Shown here one piece after another: positions 23,481-35,786 of a DNA stretch of 64,000 nt. The translations under genes were made by a program, and so were the position numbers. The notes beneath the pieces were generated by a model that was not told where the DNA came from, made no database searches, and worked only from the letters and a program-made list of their open reading frames with translations. Location: positions 49,926,501 through 49,990,500 of the forward strand of contig NC_077243.1 in NCBI RefSeq assembly GCF_947179165.1. Direction: 5' to 3'. The first letter of the stretch is position 1, and every line of letters starts with the position of its first letter. The stretch comes from Solanum dulcamara. Taxonomy: Eukaryota > Streptophyta > Magnoliopsida > Solanales > Solanaceae.

Positions 23481-24111
23481 ATGGTCCCAACTACTACTAT
23501 GCTTTCACTCTAAGGATGCAGAATTGGAATAGAGTTCATGTAGCCGGTAAAGGGTATGATAAATGGACTCAAGCGGTGCCTGCAAACACTATACGGATTC
23601 CATAGGTACTTGTTACTTAGCCTTTCCCCACTTTTGAGGAAAAGTTTAGAGAAGCTATTACTATGCTCACTTAGTTGATGGCTGCTCAATCTGGCGGTCA
23701 GGGCACTCCAGTCACTAGCTCTAGTTCCCAAGGACCTTCAGCTGCCACGAGGATCAGATATTTCTTGATGATAAATACATCAGTGTTCACAGGGTTCAAG
23801 TAGAGGATGATCCCCAGAACTTCATTGATGAGATGTGGAAAATCCTTAAAAGATATTCATGCTATTGAGGTAGAGGGAGTTGAACTTGTTTCTTCCGAGC
23901 TCAAGGATGTAGGTTTGGTATAATCAGTGGGAGGAGGGTCATGGTGAGGATGCTGAACCATCCGTTTGGATGATTTTGAGCAGGCATTCTTGGATCACTA
24001 AGGAAGCGAAGGTAGAAGAGTTTGTGAAAATGAAATAGGAAGGCTTGATAGTGAAATAATACAATTCAAGTTCATTTAATTTTCTAGATATATTCCAAAG
24101 ATGGTTGATGT
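23481..24111 (+). pseudogene. TE-D gag fragment
   Basis: Capsid-like sequence is visible in several frames, including DDPQNFIDEMWKILK near 23812-23856, VELVSSELKDVG near 23880-23912, and a WMILSRHSWIT-type capsid block near 23965-24000. These are landmarks of the gypsy Gag capsid domain. Stops and frameshifts interrupt it, and the match ends near 24110. The ATG at 23481 is at a plausible distance from the PBS, but its frame stops early. Confidence 0.7.
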
Positions 24112-24548
24112 GTCAAAAACTTTGACTCATTTAATTATTATTATTTTACAAATTAGTTTCCTCAATGCCCATTTTATGTGCATATCTGATGTTAAACTAT
24201 TGATTTTCATCTATAAAGGCTTCAGGACAAGGCAAGGACAGTTTAATGCAAAAAGAATCTAAAAAAGTGGAAAAACAATGAAAAAGAGAAGGAAGATACT
24301 CGCAAAAGCCACTCGGCGACTCACTAAGTGGGCTTCCAGCTCGCCTAAATGTTCTGCAAGAATGGCTCAACATACAAGCCAACTTGGTGAGAGAAAATAC
24401 TACATGGAGACTCACCGACTTGGAAGGGGAAAACAACTAAGCTCACTAAAAAGTCCTACAGTTTTTGTTCAGAAAACATGCCAATTTGGCTAGAAATTGT
24501 GAAAATGGTAACTCACCGAACATGAAGGCGAGATCCAATGGGCTCGCC
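24112..24548. other. Unassigned stretch with GGCGAG/CTCGCC motifs
   Basis: Between the TE-D gag and the TE-E LTR. From 24290 it contains alternating CTCGGCGACTCAC, AGCTCGCC, GGTGAG and GGCGAG motifs that form many short inverted repeats. This resembles the U3 texture of the other gypsy LTRs, so it may be a slice of an LTR from another family. Open frames at 24197-24436 and 24278-24493 have no recognisable domain. Confidence 0.35.
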
Positions 24549-25725
24549 AAACTAAACACTCAAGCTAAATGCTACTCCAAACTTGTAATCCAAAAAGGAA
24601 CATAATTCGGGGCTCTAATCAGTCCAAACATAAACATGCAAGAATTTCAAAAATTAAGCTTAAGAATATATCAATAATAGTATATACAACATGTATTTAC
24701 CTTGAAATACGTATCCCCAACACTTTTTGAGCACTCCAATACATTCTCCCATGAATTCCCCACAACCCAGGCTTTGAATCACATAATTTGGACCTCTAAG
24801 CTCTAGATGTGCTCTTTAGAAGTTTGGAAATGGAAGCCGATCCCATCTGATCTCTTATTTAAGAGATAGATGAAAATGCTCTTCGTGATCGCAGAGCTGA
24901 AGGCCTGTGATTGTGGGCTACTTGAAATCTCCTCTTCGTGATCACAGGGGATGTCTCGTGATCGCGAAGGCCTTTGGGACTAAGCATCATGAACACGACC
25001 CATTTGGCTCATGAACGCGAAGGAAAATGAGGGCCTACAGCAGTATCAGCTGCAACAACTAAATTTTCCAAGTTCAAATCCTCGACGGGGTGCTCTAGAT
25101 TCGTTTGGAATCCCGTGCGCGCAAATGAGATATGCTATCCTACCAAATTTGATATTCCAGACTCAATAACGCATTTGAAATTCCCATATAATGTCATGTT
25201 AATGAAAAGTGGGTCCCACACCCAATTGTCTTTTTAGTAAAAATTCCATAATGGGCGTTAGGATTAGACCACAAGCCTCGAGAAGTAAATGTAGGGTCAT
25301 TCTAGACCAAACTCGACATTTAAGAACTAACCATATTGACAAAATTTTCATCAAGTGCGTTTTCCAAGAATGTTGACCGAAATGAACCTTAGGCTAAATT
25401 TCAAAGGCTAAAGCGCTAAATGGCCTCAAACTAGCACCGATTGCCTCGATATTCATGCCGATAAGGATACTAGCCTAATTTCGTCATTCCAAAGCTGATA
25501 CAATCGTCAAAATTTGGTTATGAGGTTGTATACCTAAAGTATTGACTGAAATCAACTTTTTAAGTTATGAAAGCTCCAAAATAGGGAAACGGGCCTAAAA
25601 TCTAAATGAATGACCAACTGACCGAACAGTTAGTGCCAAGTCATAAATAACTTGGGGTTGCTATAGGAATTCTCTAAACGACGAAAGTGAGATATTAAGG
25701 CAAAACTGACCTGGAGGGTCATTAC
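24549..25725 (-). repeat. TE-E 3' LTR, U3 portion
   Basis: On the minus strand it starts TGTAATGACC at 25725, preceded by TTTTTAGTAGTGGTTGA, a purine-rich tract like that of TE-B. It runs to about 24549, where similarity to the right LTR is lost. Short inverted repeats of the type CGTGATCGCGAAGG occupy 24885-25025. Confidence 0.75.
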
Positions 25726-25745
25726 ATCAACCACTACTAAAAAGG

Positions 25746-26823
25746 ACTTTAATCCATTAAAATATGAGTCAAGAAGTACCTGAAGGCTCAAATAAGCCGA
25801 GTAACTTCTCCTACATCTCCTACTAGGTCTCCTAGGTAGCCTTATCACCTGGACAATGCCTCCAATGGACCTTAACAAAAGGAATGGATCTCGATCGCAA
25901 CTATCTAACATCTCTGGCTAGAAAGACCACTAGCTCCTATACAAAGGTCAGACGATTATCCAACTCAACTGAATCATACTGGACCACATGCGACATATTT
26001 GGAATATACCGATACAACATCAATACATAGAACATTAGGTGGATAAATAATAGTGTTGGAGGTAATGCTAACTTATAGGCAACCTCACCAACTGTCCTCA
26101 ATATCTAAAAAGGCCCTATATACCTGGGATGAGCTTTTCCCTCATCCCAAATCTCATCACGCCCTTCATGGGAGATACTCGGAGAAATACTTGATCACTA
26201 ACTGCAAACCTCATCCGTAGGCGTCTGTGATCCACATAACTCTGATGTTTACTCTAAGCTGTCTTAAGCCTATCCTGAATCACCCTCACCTAATCCAAGG
26301 CCTCCTTAAGCAAGTCTGTATCACGCGGACTAGGCTCCATAGACTAAAACCATCCAACCAGAGAGTGACAACGCCTATCATATAAGGCCTCAAACTAGGT
26401 CATCTAAATTCTAGAGTGGTAGTTGTTATTATACGCAAACTCTGCTAACGGTAAGAATTGGTCCCAATGAGCTCCAAAATCTATAACACAGGCCCATAAC
26501 ATGTTCTCAAAGACCGTAATAGAGCGCTCTAACTGGCTCAGTCTGTGGGCTAAAAGTTGTGCTACGATGAACACGGTTGCTTAACTACTCCTGAAAAGCC
26601 CTCCAAAAGCTGGAAAAATTGTAAGCCCTGGTCTATGATGATTAGATACAGGCATACCATGAAGACGAACCACCTCCTGAATGTATATTTGAGCTAATAC
26701 CCAGAACTGAAGGAAGTATGAACAAGTAGGAAGTGTGCTGACTTGGTCAATTAATCAATGATGACCCAAATATTATCAACACCTCTAAAAGTATGAGGCA
26801 AACCAACAACGAAGTCCATATAG
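25746..26823 (-). pseudogene. TE-E integrase core and C-terminus, N-terminus deleted
   Basis: The minus strand reads [18 protein letters not shown] from 26818 (first catalytic D), then KSAHFLLVHTS, NNYHSRI near 26425 and a CHSLVGWF-like block near 26350, followed by the MKGVMRFGMREK block near 26165-26130. The HHCC zinc domain that should precede MDF is absent, because RNase H sequence abuts MDF directly at 26823/26824. Several stops are present. Confidence 0.8.
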
Positions 26824-27396
26824 GTAGTGCCTCCAGAGCTTAAGCATGAAAACTACTGCTACCAACTCTATGTCATAAATGGGGTAGTTGCGCTCGTGCA
26901 GCTTAAACTGTCTCGTTGCATAAGAAATAACCTAGCCCTGCTGTATCTATACACAACCCAAACCAACACCAAATGCATCACAATATACTATGAATCCTTT
27001 GCCCTCAACTAGAAGAGTAAAAACAAGAGCGGTGGTAAGTAACTCCTTGAGCCTCATAAAGCTCAACTCACACTCCTCCAACCATACAAAAATAACATCT
27101 TGGTACGGCAATCGAGTCAATAGGGCTGTAATAGTAGAAAAGCCCTCAACAAAGCATCGATACTAACTCTCTAATCTGATGAAGTTGTGAACCTCAATAA
27201 AAGAAGTAGGCTTATCCCAATCTCGAATAGCCTCTTTCTTCATTGGATCAACCATATTACCCTCCTTAGACAACATGTGCCCCAAGAATGCTACAGACTC
27301 AAGCCAAAACTCACACTTTGAAAATGTGGCATAAAGCCGCTAATCTCTCAAAGTCTGGAGCACTATCCTCAAATGCTGCTCATTTTCACTACGGCT
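26824..27396 (-). pseudogene. TE-E RNase H (truncated) and RT connection
   Basis: The minus strand gives [19 protein letters not shown], then KLWRHYLYG at 26845-26817, where it fuses to integrase. Upstream, a CDA-type catalytic motif lies near 26985-26960 and RT thumb/connection sequence lies at 27310-27030, including a VAFLGHMLSKEG-like stretch near 27295-27260. The frames are broken. The C-terminal half of RNase H has been deleted. Confidence 0.75.
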
Positions 27397-27900
27397 CTAC
27401 GAGTATACCAATATGTCATCAATAAAGGCAATGACAAAGGAATCAAGGTATGGCCTGAATACTAGAGTCATCAAGTCCATGAAGGAGGCAGGGGCATAAG
27501 TTAACCCAAAAGACATCACAAGGAACTCATAGAGGCCATAACGAGTCCTAAATACGGTCTTAGGGATATTTGCTGCTTTAATTCTCAACTAATGGTAACT
27601 GGATCTTAAGTCTATCTTAGAAAACACTACGGCACCCTGAAGTTGATCAAATAGGTCATCAATGCAAGACATGGGGTAATGTCTCTTCATCGTCACCTTG
27701 TTCAACTGCCTGTAGTCAATACACATCCTCATAGTCCCATCCTTCTTCTTCATAAGTAGAATAAAAGTACCCCATGACAACACACTTGGATAGATGAACC
27801 CCTTACTTAGGAGGTCCTCAAGCTGAACAATGAGCTCCTTGATATTTACAAGTGCCATTTGATATGGTGGAATGGAAATAGGTTGGTTGCCTGGCTCTAA
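27397..27900 (-). pseudogene. TE-E reverse transcriptase core
   Basis: Two open frames meet at 27588/27589. The first (27858-27589) has [32 protein letters not shown] and [11 protein letters not shown]. The second (27588-27397) has [17 protein letters not shown] and the catalytic FIDDILVYS, with both aspartates intact. They are joined by one in-frame stop between the RSSYH and MRIKA blocks. RT copies element RNA into cDNA. This is the best preserved RT core in the window, but its protease, RNase H and integrase are damaged. Confidence 0.9.
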
Positions 27901-28200
27901 GTCTATGGAAAAATCAATATCACGCTCTGGAGGGAAGGTCAGATAGGTCTGTAGGGAACATATTCACAAAATCTCTATCCATAGGGACTGAGTCAACTGA
28001 AGGCTTATCTTTACTAACATAACGCACATAGGCCAAGTAAGCTAGGTATCCCTAAGAAACCAACCATCAAGCCTGCATAAAAGAGATAATCCCTATTGGT
28101 GTGTGACTATAAGTACCCTGCCATAACATTGGGGAATGCCAGGCATGGCTAAGGTAACAGTCTTGGCATAGCAATCCAAGATCTCATGGTAAAGAGATAA

Positions 28201-28518
28201 TCAGTCTGTGCCCAGAATCACATCAAAATCTAGCATATCTAGCAAAATAAGGTCAACTCTAGTATCATAACTCTGGATGATCACTAAGCAAGACCGAAAC
28301 ACCTGATCCACTACTAAAGACTCACCCATTAGGGTTAAAACATAAATCGGCTCTGCCAAGTACAAGAACCTTATACTTGATCTAGGAGCATAATAGACAA
28401 ATACATATGAAAAGGTGGACCTTGGATCAAATAAATATGTACCAGGCAGGTGACATAATAGAAGTGTACCTATAATGACATAGTCTGATGCCTCAGCTTC
28501 TGTCCTTGTTGGATCCAT
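28201..28518 (-). pseudogene. TE-E protease domain
   Basis: An open frame of 105 codons with EASDYVIIGTLLLCHLPGTY, then LFDPRSTFSYVF, and ending LLDMLDFDVILGTD. The order and motifs are those of a retropepsin-like domain between Gag and RT in gypsy elements. The glycine of the D-X-G active site is replaced by R, so activity is unlikely. The linker to RT (28200-27900) is present but broken. Confidence 0.8.
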
Positions 28519-28865
28519 ATAAAAATAGTCATGAGCACCTATGTACGGTGAATCTGACCTACCGTCTGACCTGCCTCCCCGCGTTCTACCTCTAGCACCA
28601 TATCGGCCACTTCGATGATCTTGATCCTGAACTCTGCCTCATTGGAGGAGACACTACTGTCAATAGTTTCACTATTAGAGGAGTTGGTATAATCTCCCCT
28701 CACCCTCGCTGGGGGTAATTTCTAGACTAGTGATCAAGTGAATCGTATTCACAACACCCCAAAGTTGAATGACCCATAATAACCTAACCACAGTAGAAAG
28801 GGAGCGAGTCTGATCCCCTTGTTCTTTGGACCATGCTAGGAATACCCTACTAATATTGGCTGCCC

Positions 28866-29553
28866 TTAATAGTAGGCAATACTGCCTGAGCAGCCGACTA
28901 GACTGACCCTGCTTAAATCTTTGGCAGGACCTATCATTTGAGTCCCTCCTTTTAGTCTAGGACCCATTATAGCTACCTTGGTAGTGAGACCTCTTATCGC
29001 TGCCCCTTGGGCCTCATGATGAATATGCTCCATGGATCGAGCATGGTCGACCACATCCAGAAATAAATGGCCTACTGAAGCTAGATTTTCTATACCAACT
29101 CTCATTCTATATCATAACCCATATGATGCAATTAACTCTCTCCTCTTCCATGAATAAAATCATTATGGCATAGAGGGATAGCTCGTGAAACCTTACATCA
29201 TACTCTAAGACGGTTATAGAGCCCTGCTCTAACCTAGAGAACCGATCACAAAGCCTATCCCAAATGCTCAGTGGTATGTAATAGGCCAAGAAAACCTTAG
29301 AGAACTCATCCCATGATACACGAGGCAACCTACTTGCCTAGACTACAAGTACGAGCGCCACCACACTTTGGCAAAACCCACAGAACTAATGTGCAATGAA
29401 ATTGGCTTCTTTTGACTCCACAAGGCCTAATGTTTGAAGCTTCTCTTGTCATGTAGTCAAGAACTCATAAGCATTCTCCTTAGTCACTCCAGTAAACATC
29501 GGTGGTAAAAGCCTCAGAAATACCTCAAGCATCTTCTGCTCGAGTGGTGGCAT
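28866..29553 (-). pseudogene. TE-E gag, broken
   Basis: The minus strand shows MPPLEQKMLEVFLRLLPP from 29553, then FTGVTKENAYEFL. Next is the frame 29328-29107, MPRVSWDEFSKVFLAYYIPL and RFSRLEQGSITVLEYDVRFH, a clear retrotransposon Gag capsid motif. A further frame at 29105-28866 continues toward the nucleic-acid-binding end. A degraded zinc-knuckle-like C-G...G-H...C pattern may lie near 28780-28820. Stops separate the pieces. The ATG at 29553 lies only a few dozen bases from LTR-like sequence, so the leader and PBS are deleted. Confidence 0.8.
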
Positions 29554-29599
29554 GGGGTACTTCTATTCTACTTATGACTAGTAATAGGTTTAAGGATAT

Positions 29600-31680
29600 A
29601 AACTAAATAGAAATAAGCAATTCTAGTGTAAGTAGCATAAACAAGTGGAAGACAAATCAAAATGAATATATATACTGATCCCTCTCAGAACTTGAAAGTC
29701 ACTAGTACAAAGCTATGTAAACAAAGAGTACAAGTCCCAAAAGTGGACCACTGAAACAAGACTTGTCTCAAAAGCAAAAGACTAGTCTTAAAAAGCCAAG
29801 TGCTCACCCCCATCACTTGATCAGACTACTCCAAGCTCAAATCAACGTTGGTTGCTGGTGCTCGGACCTGCATAACTAAAATAGATATAGAGTGTAGTAT
29901 AAGTACCAAAACAATAGGTACCCAGTAGGCATCATAGGCTGACTGATCTTGAAAAAGTAAAGGTGATATGGAAAGAGAGAATAGTACAAAATAAGGGTCA
30001 AGAGCAAAATTCTATAGTAAAGTAAAGAAATAAGATGCACCCGAGTGTAGAAAGAACTAACTAAGTAATCTAGACCTAACTGGAGCCCTAGAAGCCAGAA
30101 GGTACACTCGTGCTCAAGTTTAAATAGAAACTCGATTGGACCCTCATAAGCTTGACGAGTACACAAAATAGTTATAGCTAATAAGAACTGAAACTGAGAA
30201 CCCAAAATTGGAAAATATAGAATGGAACCAGAACCTCAATCCAATATAGTAGAATCTGATAGTTCAAAGGCCGAACCCCTTACCGGATGCTCCCCTAAAG
30301 TATCCAAGAACTGTCAAGTATCAAGTAATTGAGGTGGAACCTCTAATCGGATGCTCTTTATAAGGACCCGAGTGTTTGAGGTTGGACCTCCAATCGGATG
30401 CTCGCAGAAGTGCCCATATGATCAAGGTCGGAGCTTGAATCCGGATGCCTGACAAAGGAGCCCAAGATAGCTAATGTAAGTTTTCCTAAAGATCGATAGG
30501 GCCCAAATTATCAGACTCAAGTCTGCTATACCATTCTATAAGGATCTAAGCCGACCAAACAACATCGGGGCAAAACTAAGGCCTATCAGGTCTAAATTAT
30601 GTATTTCTAAGGCAATTCCTAGTCAAACCTAGACTAAGGACAAACATGCTTCAAATATATGATAACATAAGCATACAAATACACCACAAGGCATGGATAT
30701 TCAACAAGACAAGTAGCATGCTCACAAGTACTTGATAAAACCCTAAAAAGGACTAAAGCATGATTTCTAAAGGTCGAACATAATTCAATACTACCCAATC
30801 CCAAATTCCAATTGATCAATACGCAATTACATCCTCAAGCTCAATCTAAGGAAAGAAAACCCGTAGCCAACCTATAGGCCAATCACATTCACTCTAAAAT
30901 CACAAAACCGGCGCCTTCCCCTTTTTAATAGCCTCTGAACTCTGCCACACTATCAAAAATAGATAAACTACGTTACTACAATCATTTTTACATTAAAATT
31001 ACTAAAATCAGAGACAAACCAACTTTGGAGTCAAACTCAAGAATATGGGACCCTACTCCAACAATTTTAGAATTAACTCTATACAAAGGTTCTAAACGCT
31101 AACCCAAACTTGTGTTCCAAAAAAGGACACAATTCAAGGCACGAATTAGTCCAAATAGAAACATCCAAGAATTTTAAAAAATAAGTATAAGAATACAACA
31201 ATGGCAGTAGCTACAATATGTTTTTACTTGGAAATACGAGTTCCCAATACTTTTGGAGCACTCCAATACTTTCCCCTATGAATTCCCCACAACCTTGGCT
31301 TCAAATCACTCAATTTGGATCTCCACACCAATAGATATGCTCTTTAGAAGTTTGGAAATGGAAGGTGATCACGTCTGATCCCTTATTTAAGAAATCAGAC
31401 AAAAATGCTTGTTTCGATTGCAGGCCACTTAAAATCTCCTTTTTGCGATAGCGAAGGATGTCTCATGATCGCGAAGGCCTCTAGGCCTAAGCATCATGAA
31501 CACGACTCACTGGGCTCGTGAACACAAAGGTCGAGGAGGGCTTGCACGAGCATCAACTACAATAACTGATTTTGCCTAGTCCATATCCCCGATAGGGTGC
31601 TCGAGATTCATTCAGAATCTTGTGCGTGCAAATGAGATATCTTACCCCACCAAATTCAATATTCCATAGTCAATTTTCAA
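29600..31680 (-). repeat. TE-E 5' LTR, both ends missing
   Basis: From about 31080 to 31680 it matches the left LTR. The rest carries the usual LTR landmarks: a CCAGTAGG/GGTACC R-like motif at 29910-29930 and a run of imperfect repeats around TCGGATGCTC (30240-30460). It stops matching the left LTR at about 31671, so roughly the first 570 bases of U3 are gone. The left border near 29600 is approximate, because no terminal TGTCA or PBS is seen. No coding homology is present; the minus frames at 29876-30205 and 30634-30819 are not genes. Confidence 0.65.
30240..30460 (-). repeat. Imperfect tandem repeats with TCGGATGCTC core
   Basis: Four spaced copies of a 50-70 bp unit, each with an ACCTC/AACC-AATCGGATGCTC core, lie at about 30265-30300, 30330-30360, 30385-30410 and 30425-30450 in the R/U5 part of the TE-E LTR. 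They are similar in kind to the 30-bp units of the TE-A LTR. Confidence 0.6.
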
Positions 31681-31869
31681 CAACCACATTTAAAATACAC
31701 CATCCTGAATAGCCATAAATTTATTTCCCTTCCATAAATTCCATCTCCAATTAGTTGGTGAAGAACTCATAAAATGTTACCATGAAGCATTCTTCCAATC
31801 AACAAAAGGGAACTAAAATCCAATAAGCACCACAGTACTTCTTAGTGCTTGACTCACATGGTTTCTCTC

Positions 31870-32732
31870 TAAGTTTATTCTTGAGTTGTGAACAACTTAT
31901 CTAGTTTACAACTAATGGTTGAGGATTTTGTACTCTTCAACAAAAGAGAAACTCAATCGCTAGAAAATATCTTGGTCCATTCGAATGAATTCTGAACTTT
32001 GCTGCTGATATAGTGTTTTTTCGAAGTAAAACTCCCCAAATAAAAATGGTGACACTTACCAACGACATGGAGGGTACCTCTTATAGCTTTAGTCCAACCT
32101 TATAAGTTAACCCTATCGATATCAACTTCCAAGACGTATTATGAACTTATATCTCATTCTCTTTTTTAAGGAAAATTTGGGTAGAGTTTCCTCTATATTT
32201 CTTACTATCTCAAAATCTACATGTAGGAAATACCAATACTGCCTCACAAAGCCAATATATATATATATATATATATATGTACCATATCATATCGCAGCCA
32301 CACAGGGCTCCCAATATCGACAATGGTATGAAAATAATGAACTTACCTCGTATAGTCAACTCAAACTGCACTTGTTACATCTTCCTGTTTACTTCCCTTT
32401 TGATATTCGACCTTACATTTCAATCTTACTTCCATACCTTACGCGACATATATCTTGTACCGTTGCTTACTTGTGTACTTTGTAACTTCCCACATCGTCA
32501 ATCACCTTGTTCTATCGGTGTCATTTTTCTGCTGTAATTATAGGTTAATATAAAGAATCTCATTTTCTATAGCTCAGCTCTATCGCACGATCATAGATAT
32601 AAAAGGAAGGTAACATCCTAAATGTCCTTTAGACTCCTGTCTATAGATGTGATGCACAACAAACCGATAAACAAGACTCTACTAGACACTGTCTATAGAC
32701 ACTCTGAGGATGAACTACTCTAATACCACTTT
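31870..32732 (-). other. TE-F leader region with PBS
   Basis: On the minus strand AAGTGGTATTAGAGTAGTTC (32731-32712) follows the LTR end and is a tRNA-Met-type PBS with two changes. After it, GTGTCTAGTAGAGTCTTG and TAGTAAGAAATATAGAGGAAAC (in two overlapping pieces) match TE-H at 42896-42913 and 43368-43388. No coding homology is visible. The plus-strand frames 32141-32485 and 32277-32537 are chance readings through this leader. A TA tract lies at 32255-32279. Confidence 0.7.
32255..32279. repeat. TA microsatellite
   Basis: About twelve TA units inside the TE-F leader. Confidence 0.9.
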
Positions 32733-35700
32733 TGTCACGACCCAACCCCGTAGGCTGTGACTGGGGTCCGACCAGGACCCCCTTATACATAACTATCAGA
32801 TGTAACAATGGATATAAGAACTATATATAAGACCCCCACTGGGTGATAATGTCTTCATATACATATAGCCTCTTTCATTTATCTCCTGAGGAGTTACTAT
32901 TAATCATGTCATAAAACGACACGCAAGCTGATAAGGCTTCTATTACATATAAATATTCATAATACATCATATAGACACAGCCGAACAAACTTATATACAA
33001 CCCACACACATATGTCTACAGATCTCTAAGAGTATTATGAATCATATGGCAAGATAGGGCCCCCACCGTACCCCTGAATACATGAATATATACATCAAAA
33101 GAACAATACCAGCAGTTTAGGCTCTGGTACAATAGAGCACTTCCAAAATCATTGAGTAAAAATCCTAAGCTGGCGAATCTCCAAATCACGTGTTTGTACC
33201 TACGGGCATGAAACATAGCCCCCCAAAGAAAAATGGTTAGTACGACATATGTACTGAGTATATAAAGCATAACATATCATAAATAGGATCATATCTGAAA
33301 TAGAGGTTCAAGAGATAAGTATGATACTCAAGAAATTACTCTACTCGTGCTCTATTAAGTAAAACCATGCATGCTTATATCATATATCATATACAGCCCA
33401 TTATAGACTAGGTGATTCATATAGGATCCATCTTGGGGCCCAGCGCCTTCATTCTATTATCATGTTATCATATCATATCATCATTTACATATATGTCGAG
33501 AAACGTACGGCCCGATCCATATACATATATATATCATACTAGGATCTTTAGTGAGGGACTCCGTGGACAATGCAGAGAAACTGAGCATGATAATATACGC
33601 GGCCCATTCTAGGACTCGGTTCTATAATCAAGTTCATATCATCATAACATCATATACCGTACCCGGCCCTCCAGTAAGGGACTCGATAATATACTCGATC
33701 CATTATGGGATTCGGTGAACTATGCAGTAAAATTGCGCACGATAACATATCCATCCTGGAAATCTGTGGAAGATGTATTACAATATACACAAGTAGAGTA
33801 GTAAGTAACAATACATAATTTAAATCATTATCTGAGAATTAATGAAGTAACCAAGTGAACCATCACTTGAAAGTCAGGGTAGGAATTATCTGAAGTACCC
33901 TCTAGATGTCACTAAGGACTGTATCAAATGGAGCCTCAAGAATCATAGACATGTATCAAGATGCTGCTAAACAGCTTATGGGATCAAGACATCTGTCATC
34001 GTAGATTTCTTAGGGAAATGAGCTTATATCTCCAATTACTATGCAACATATAAAAGACTCAAGGATAGTAGCTCAATTACTTTTAAGAGTTTTAACTTCA
34101 AGAAGTGAATAAGGATCATGAGTCTTGTTCGAAGCTTATGAATAAGATTACCCTAGATTTCATATAAATATCATTCGTAACTTATATCTAAGATATGCCA
34201 ATGGAAAAAAGGATAGGCTTTACATACCTTTTATAGATCAACCACAATCACGCTTGCTTCGTTATCTCTTTAACCTATTTAACCCAAAGGTAACATTATT
34301 ATTAATAACCTTTGACTTTTTATCTTTCAAATCTACAACCAGTTATCTATAGGAATCATTTCCTCTTTCACGCTTCTCGACTAATATATCGAGTAGTTAA
34401 AAAGTTAACAAAAATTGAGAAACATCTCCTCTATAACTCGCTCTATCCGAACTTCCAATTAACCTCCAATTAACACATCCATACAAACAACAAAAACTAC
34501 CATCCATATATAATAAACTACTTCAACACCATTAAAAACAAGTTCCAAACAACCCTCTCAAAACCATGACCTTAAAATACGGTTTTCGGCCTTTATTTCA
34601 TAAAATTGCAACCACATGGAAAGAAGCACCCCGTGGCTACAACGGCAGCACCTATACTCATTTTTAGGCACATTTATATCCCTTCAACATTCATAATTTA
34701 CCTTTAAATATAATACCATAATAACGACGACACTAGTAATATTTTAAGCCAACTAGAACAACTTCAAAATAACCCATACACGGTTTTCTACACCCTTCAG
34801 TAGTAACATGCATAATTTCATATTCCCCTTCCTTATTTATACATCCATAACATGTTTAAACCCTTACTCAAATATGTGAAAAGGGAATGAAGCCATACCT
34901 TAATAAATGAGCTTCCAAAACTTGCTGAAAGTTGATGGACTTTTCGTTGGACCCCCTTGCTGCCCCAATAATTAATATACACTGTTAATCACCTTCACTT
35001 AGTTAAGGAATACCTTAGATAATTAATTTATGGATCAAAATTTGAGGCCATACCTTGGTACAAGCCTTGGTCGTAGCTCTCTTTTCTTTTCTCTCTACAA
35101 TTCTCTACAATTCTCCAAGTTGAAAGATGAGAAATGAAACCCATGAAACTAATCACCTTCCAATGGGTCGAGATTACCTTAGAGAATAATTTTTGGAACA
35201 AAATTCGTGGCCCTAGCTTGCTGCAGCCATGGCCGAAGGTGCCATGGCTTGAACTCTCTTCTTCTTCTCTCTAGGGTTCTCTAAGTTTAAGTTAAGAGAA
35301 AGGATGAATTATGGATAAGTTTTTAGGCATCAATTCAGCCTATATACACCACTTTCAAAGGTGACATGTTTCATCCTCTAAGGGTGACACGTTGTAGCCC
35401 CTACACGTGTCCAACCCTAAGGGTGACACGTGTCCATCTCCTATAGGTCCATCCCCTCCATGCTCCAACCAGATGCTGCCACGTGGCTTGGTGGATCCCA
35501 CTTTCTAAGTAGGTGCATCACCTACTTACTCTTTTTCGTAGGTTCGTAATCTCATCTCACTTTAAAAATCTATGTAATCCTCGCTATTTAAGTTCGACAT
35601 GTACTTAAGCTCGATATGTACTCAAGTAGCTTGATTATGTAAGACATCCAAATCGGTAGCTTATACAAGTAGGTTGATTACTACGACTTATTATTTGTCC

Positions 35701-35786
35701 TCCAACCCCTTCTATATCCTTTCAAACCTATTTCCAATCATCACTACTCACATAGAACTAGTCTATGCAACATATGGGGCGTTACA
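32733..35786 (-). repeat. TE-F LTR (TE-H family)
   Basis: On the minus strand it starts TGTAACGCCCC at 35786 and ends GGGTCGTGACA at 32733. Its R-region block at 33195-33265 matches the TE-H LTR (TACTCAGTACATATGTCGTA, then a G-rich hairpin and GCCCGTAGGTAC). Length 3,054 bp against 3,091 and 3,088 for TE-H. The minus frame 33016-33270 is the counterpart of frames found at the same place in the TE-H and S2 LTRs and reflects shared LTR sequence and not a gene. Confidence 0.85.

Larger units (their letters stand above)
21008..24111 (+). mobile_element. TE-D, 5' remnant of a Ty3/gypsy element
   Basis: It has a 5' LTR (21008-23218), a tRNA-Met-type primer site and part of gag to about 24111. No protease, RT or integrase follows. 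It starts inside the integrase remnant of TE-C and shares its LTR family. Confidence 0.75.
24549..31680 (-). mobile_element. TE-E, decayed Ty3/gypsy element with two partial LTRs
   Basis: On the minus strand it has a partial 5' LTR (31680 to about 29600), gag (29553-28866), protease (28518-28201), RT (about 27900-27100), RNase H (about 27000-26824), integrase (26823 to about 25930), and a 3' LTR (25725-24549, U3 only). The two LTR pieces overlap in the blocks 24560-25160 and 31080-31680, which share TTTGGAAATGGAAG, ATGTCTC, GATCGCGAAGGCCT and GCAAATGAGATAT. The first part of the 5' LTR, the PBS, and the end of the 3' LTR are missing. Confidence 0.85.
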
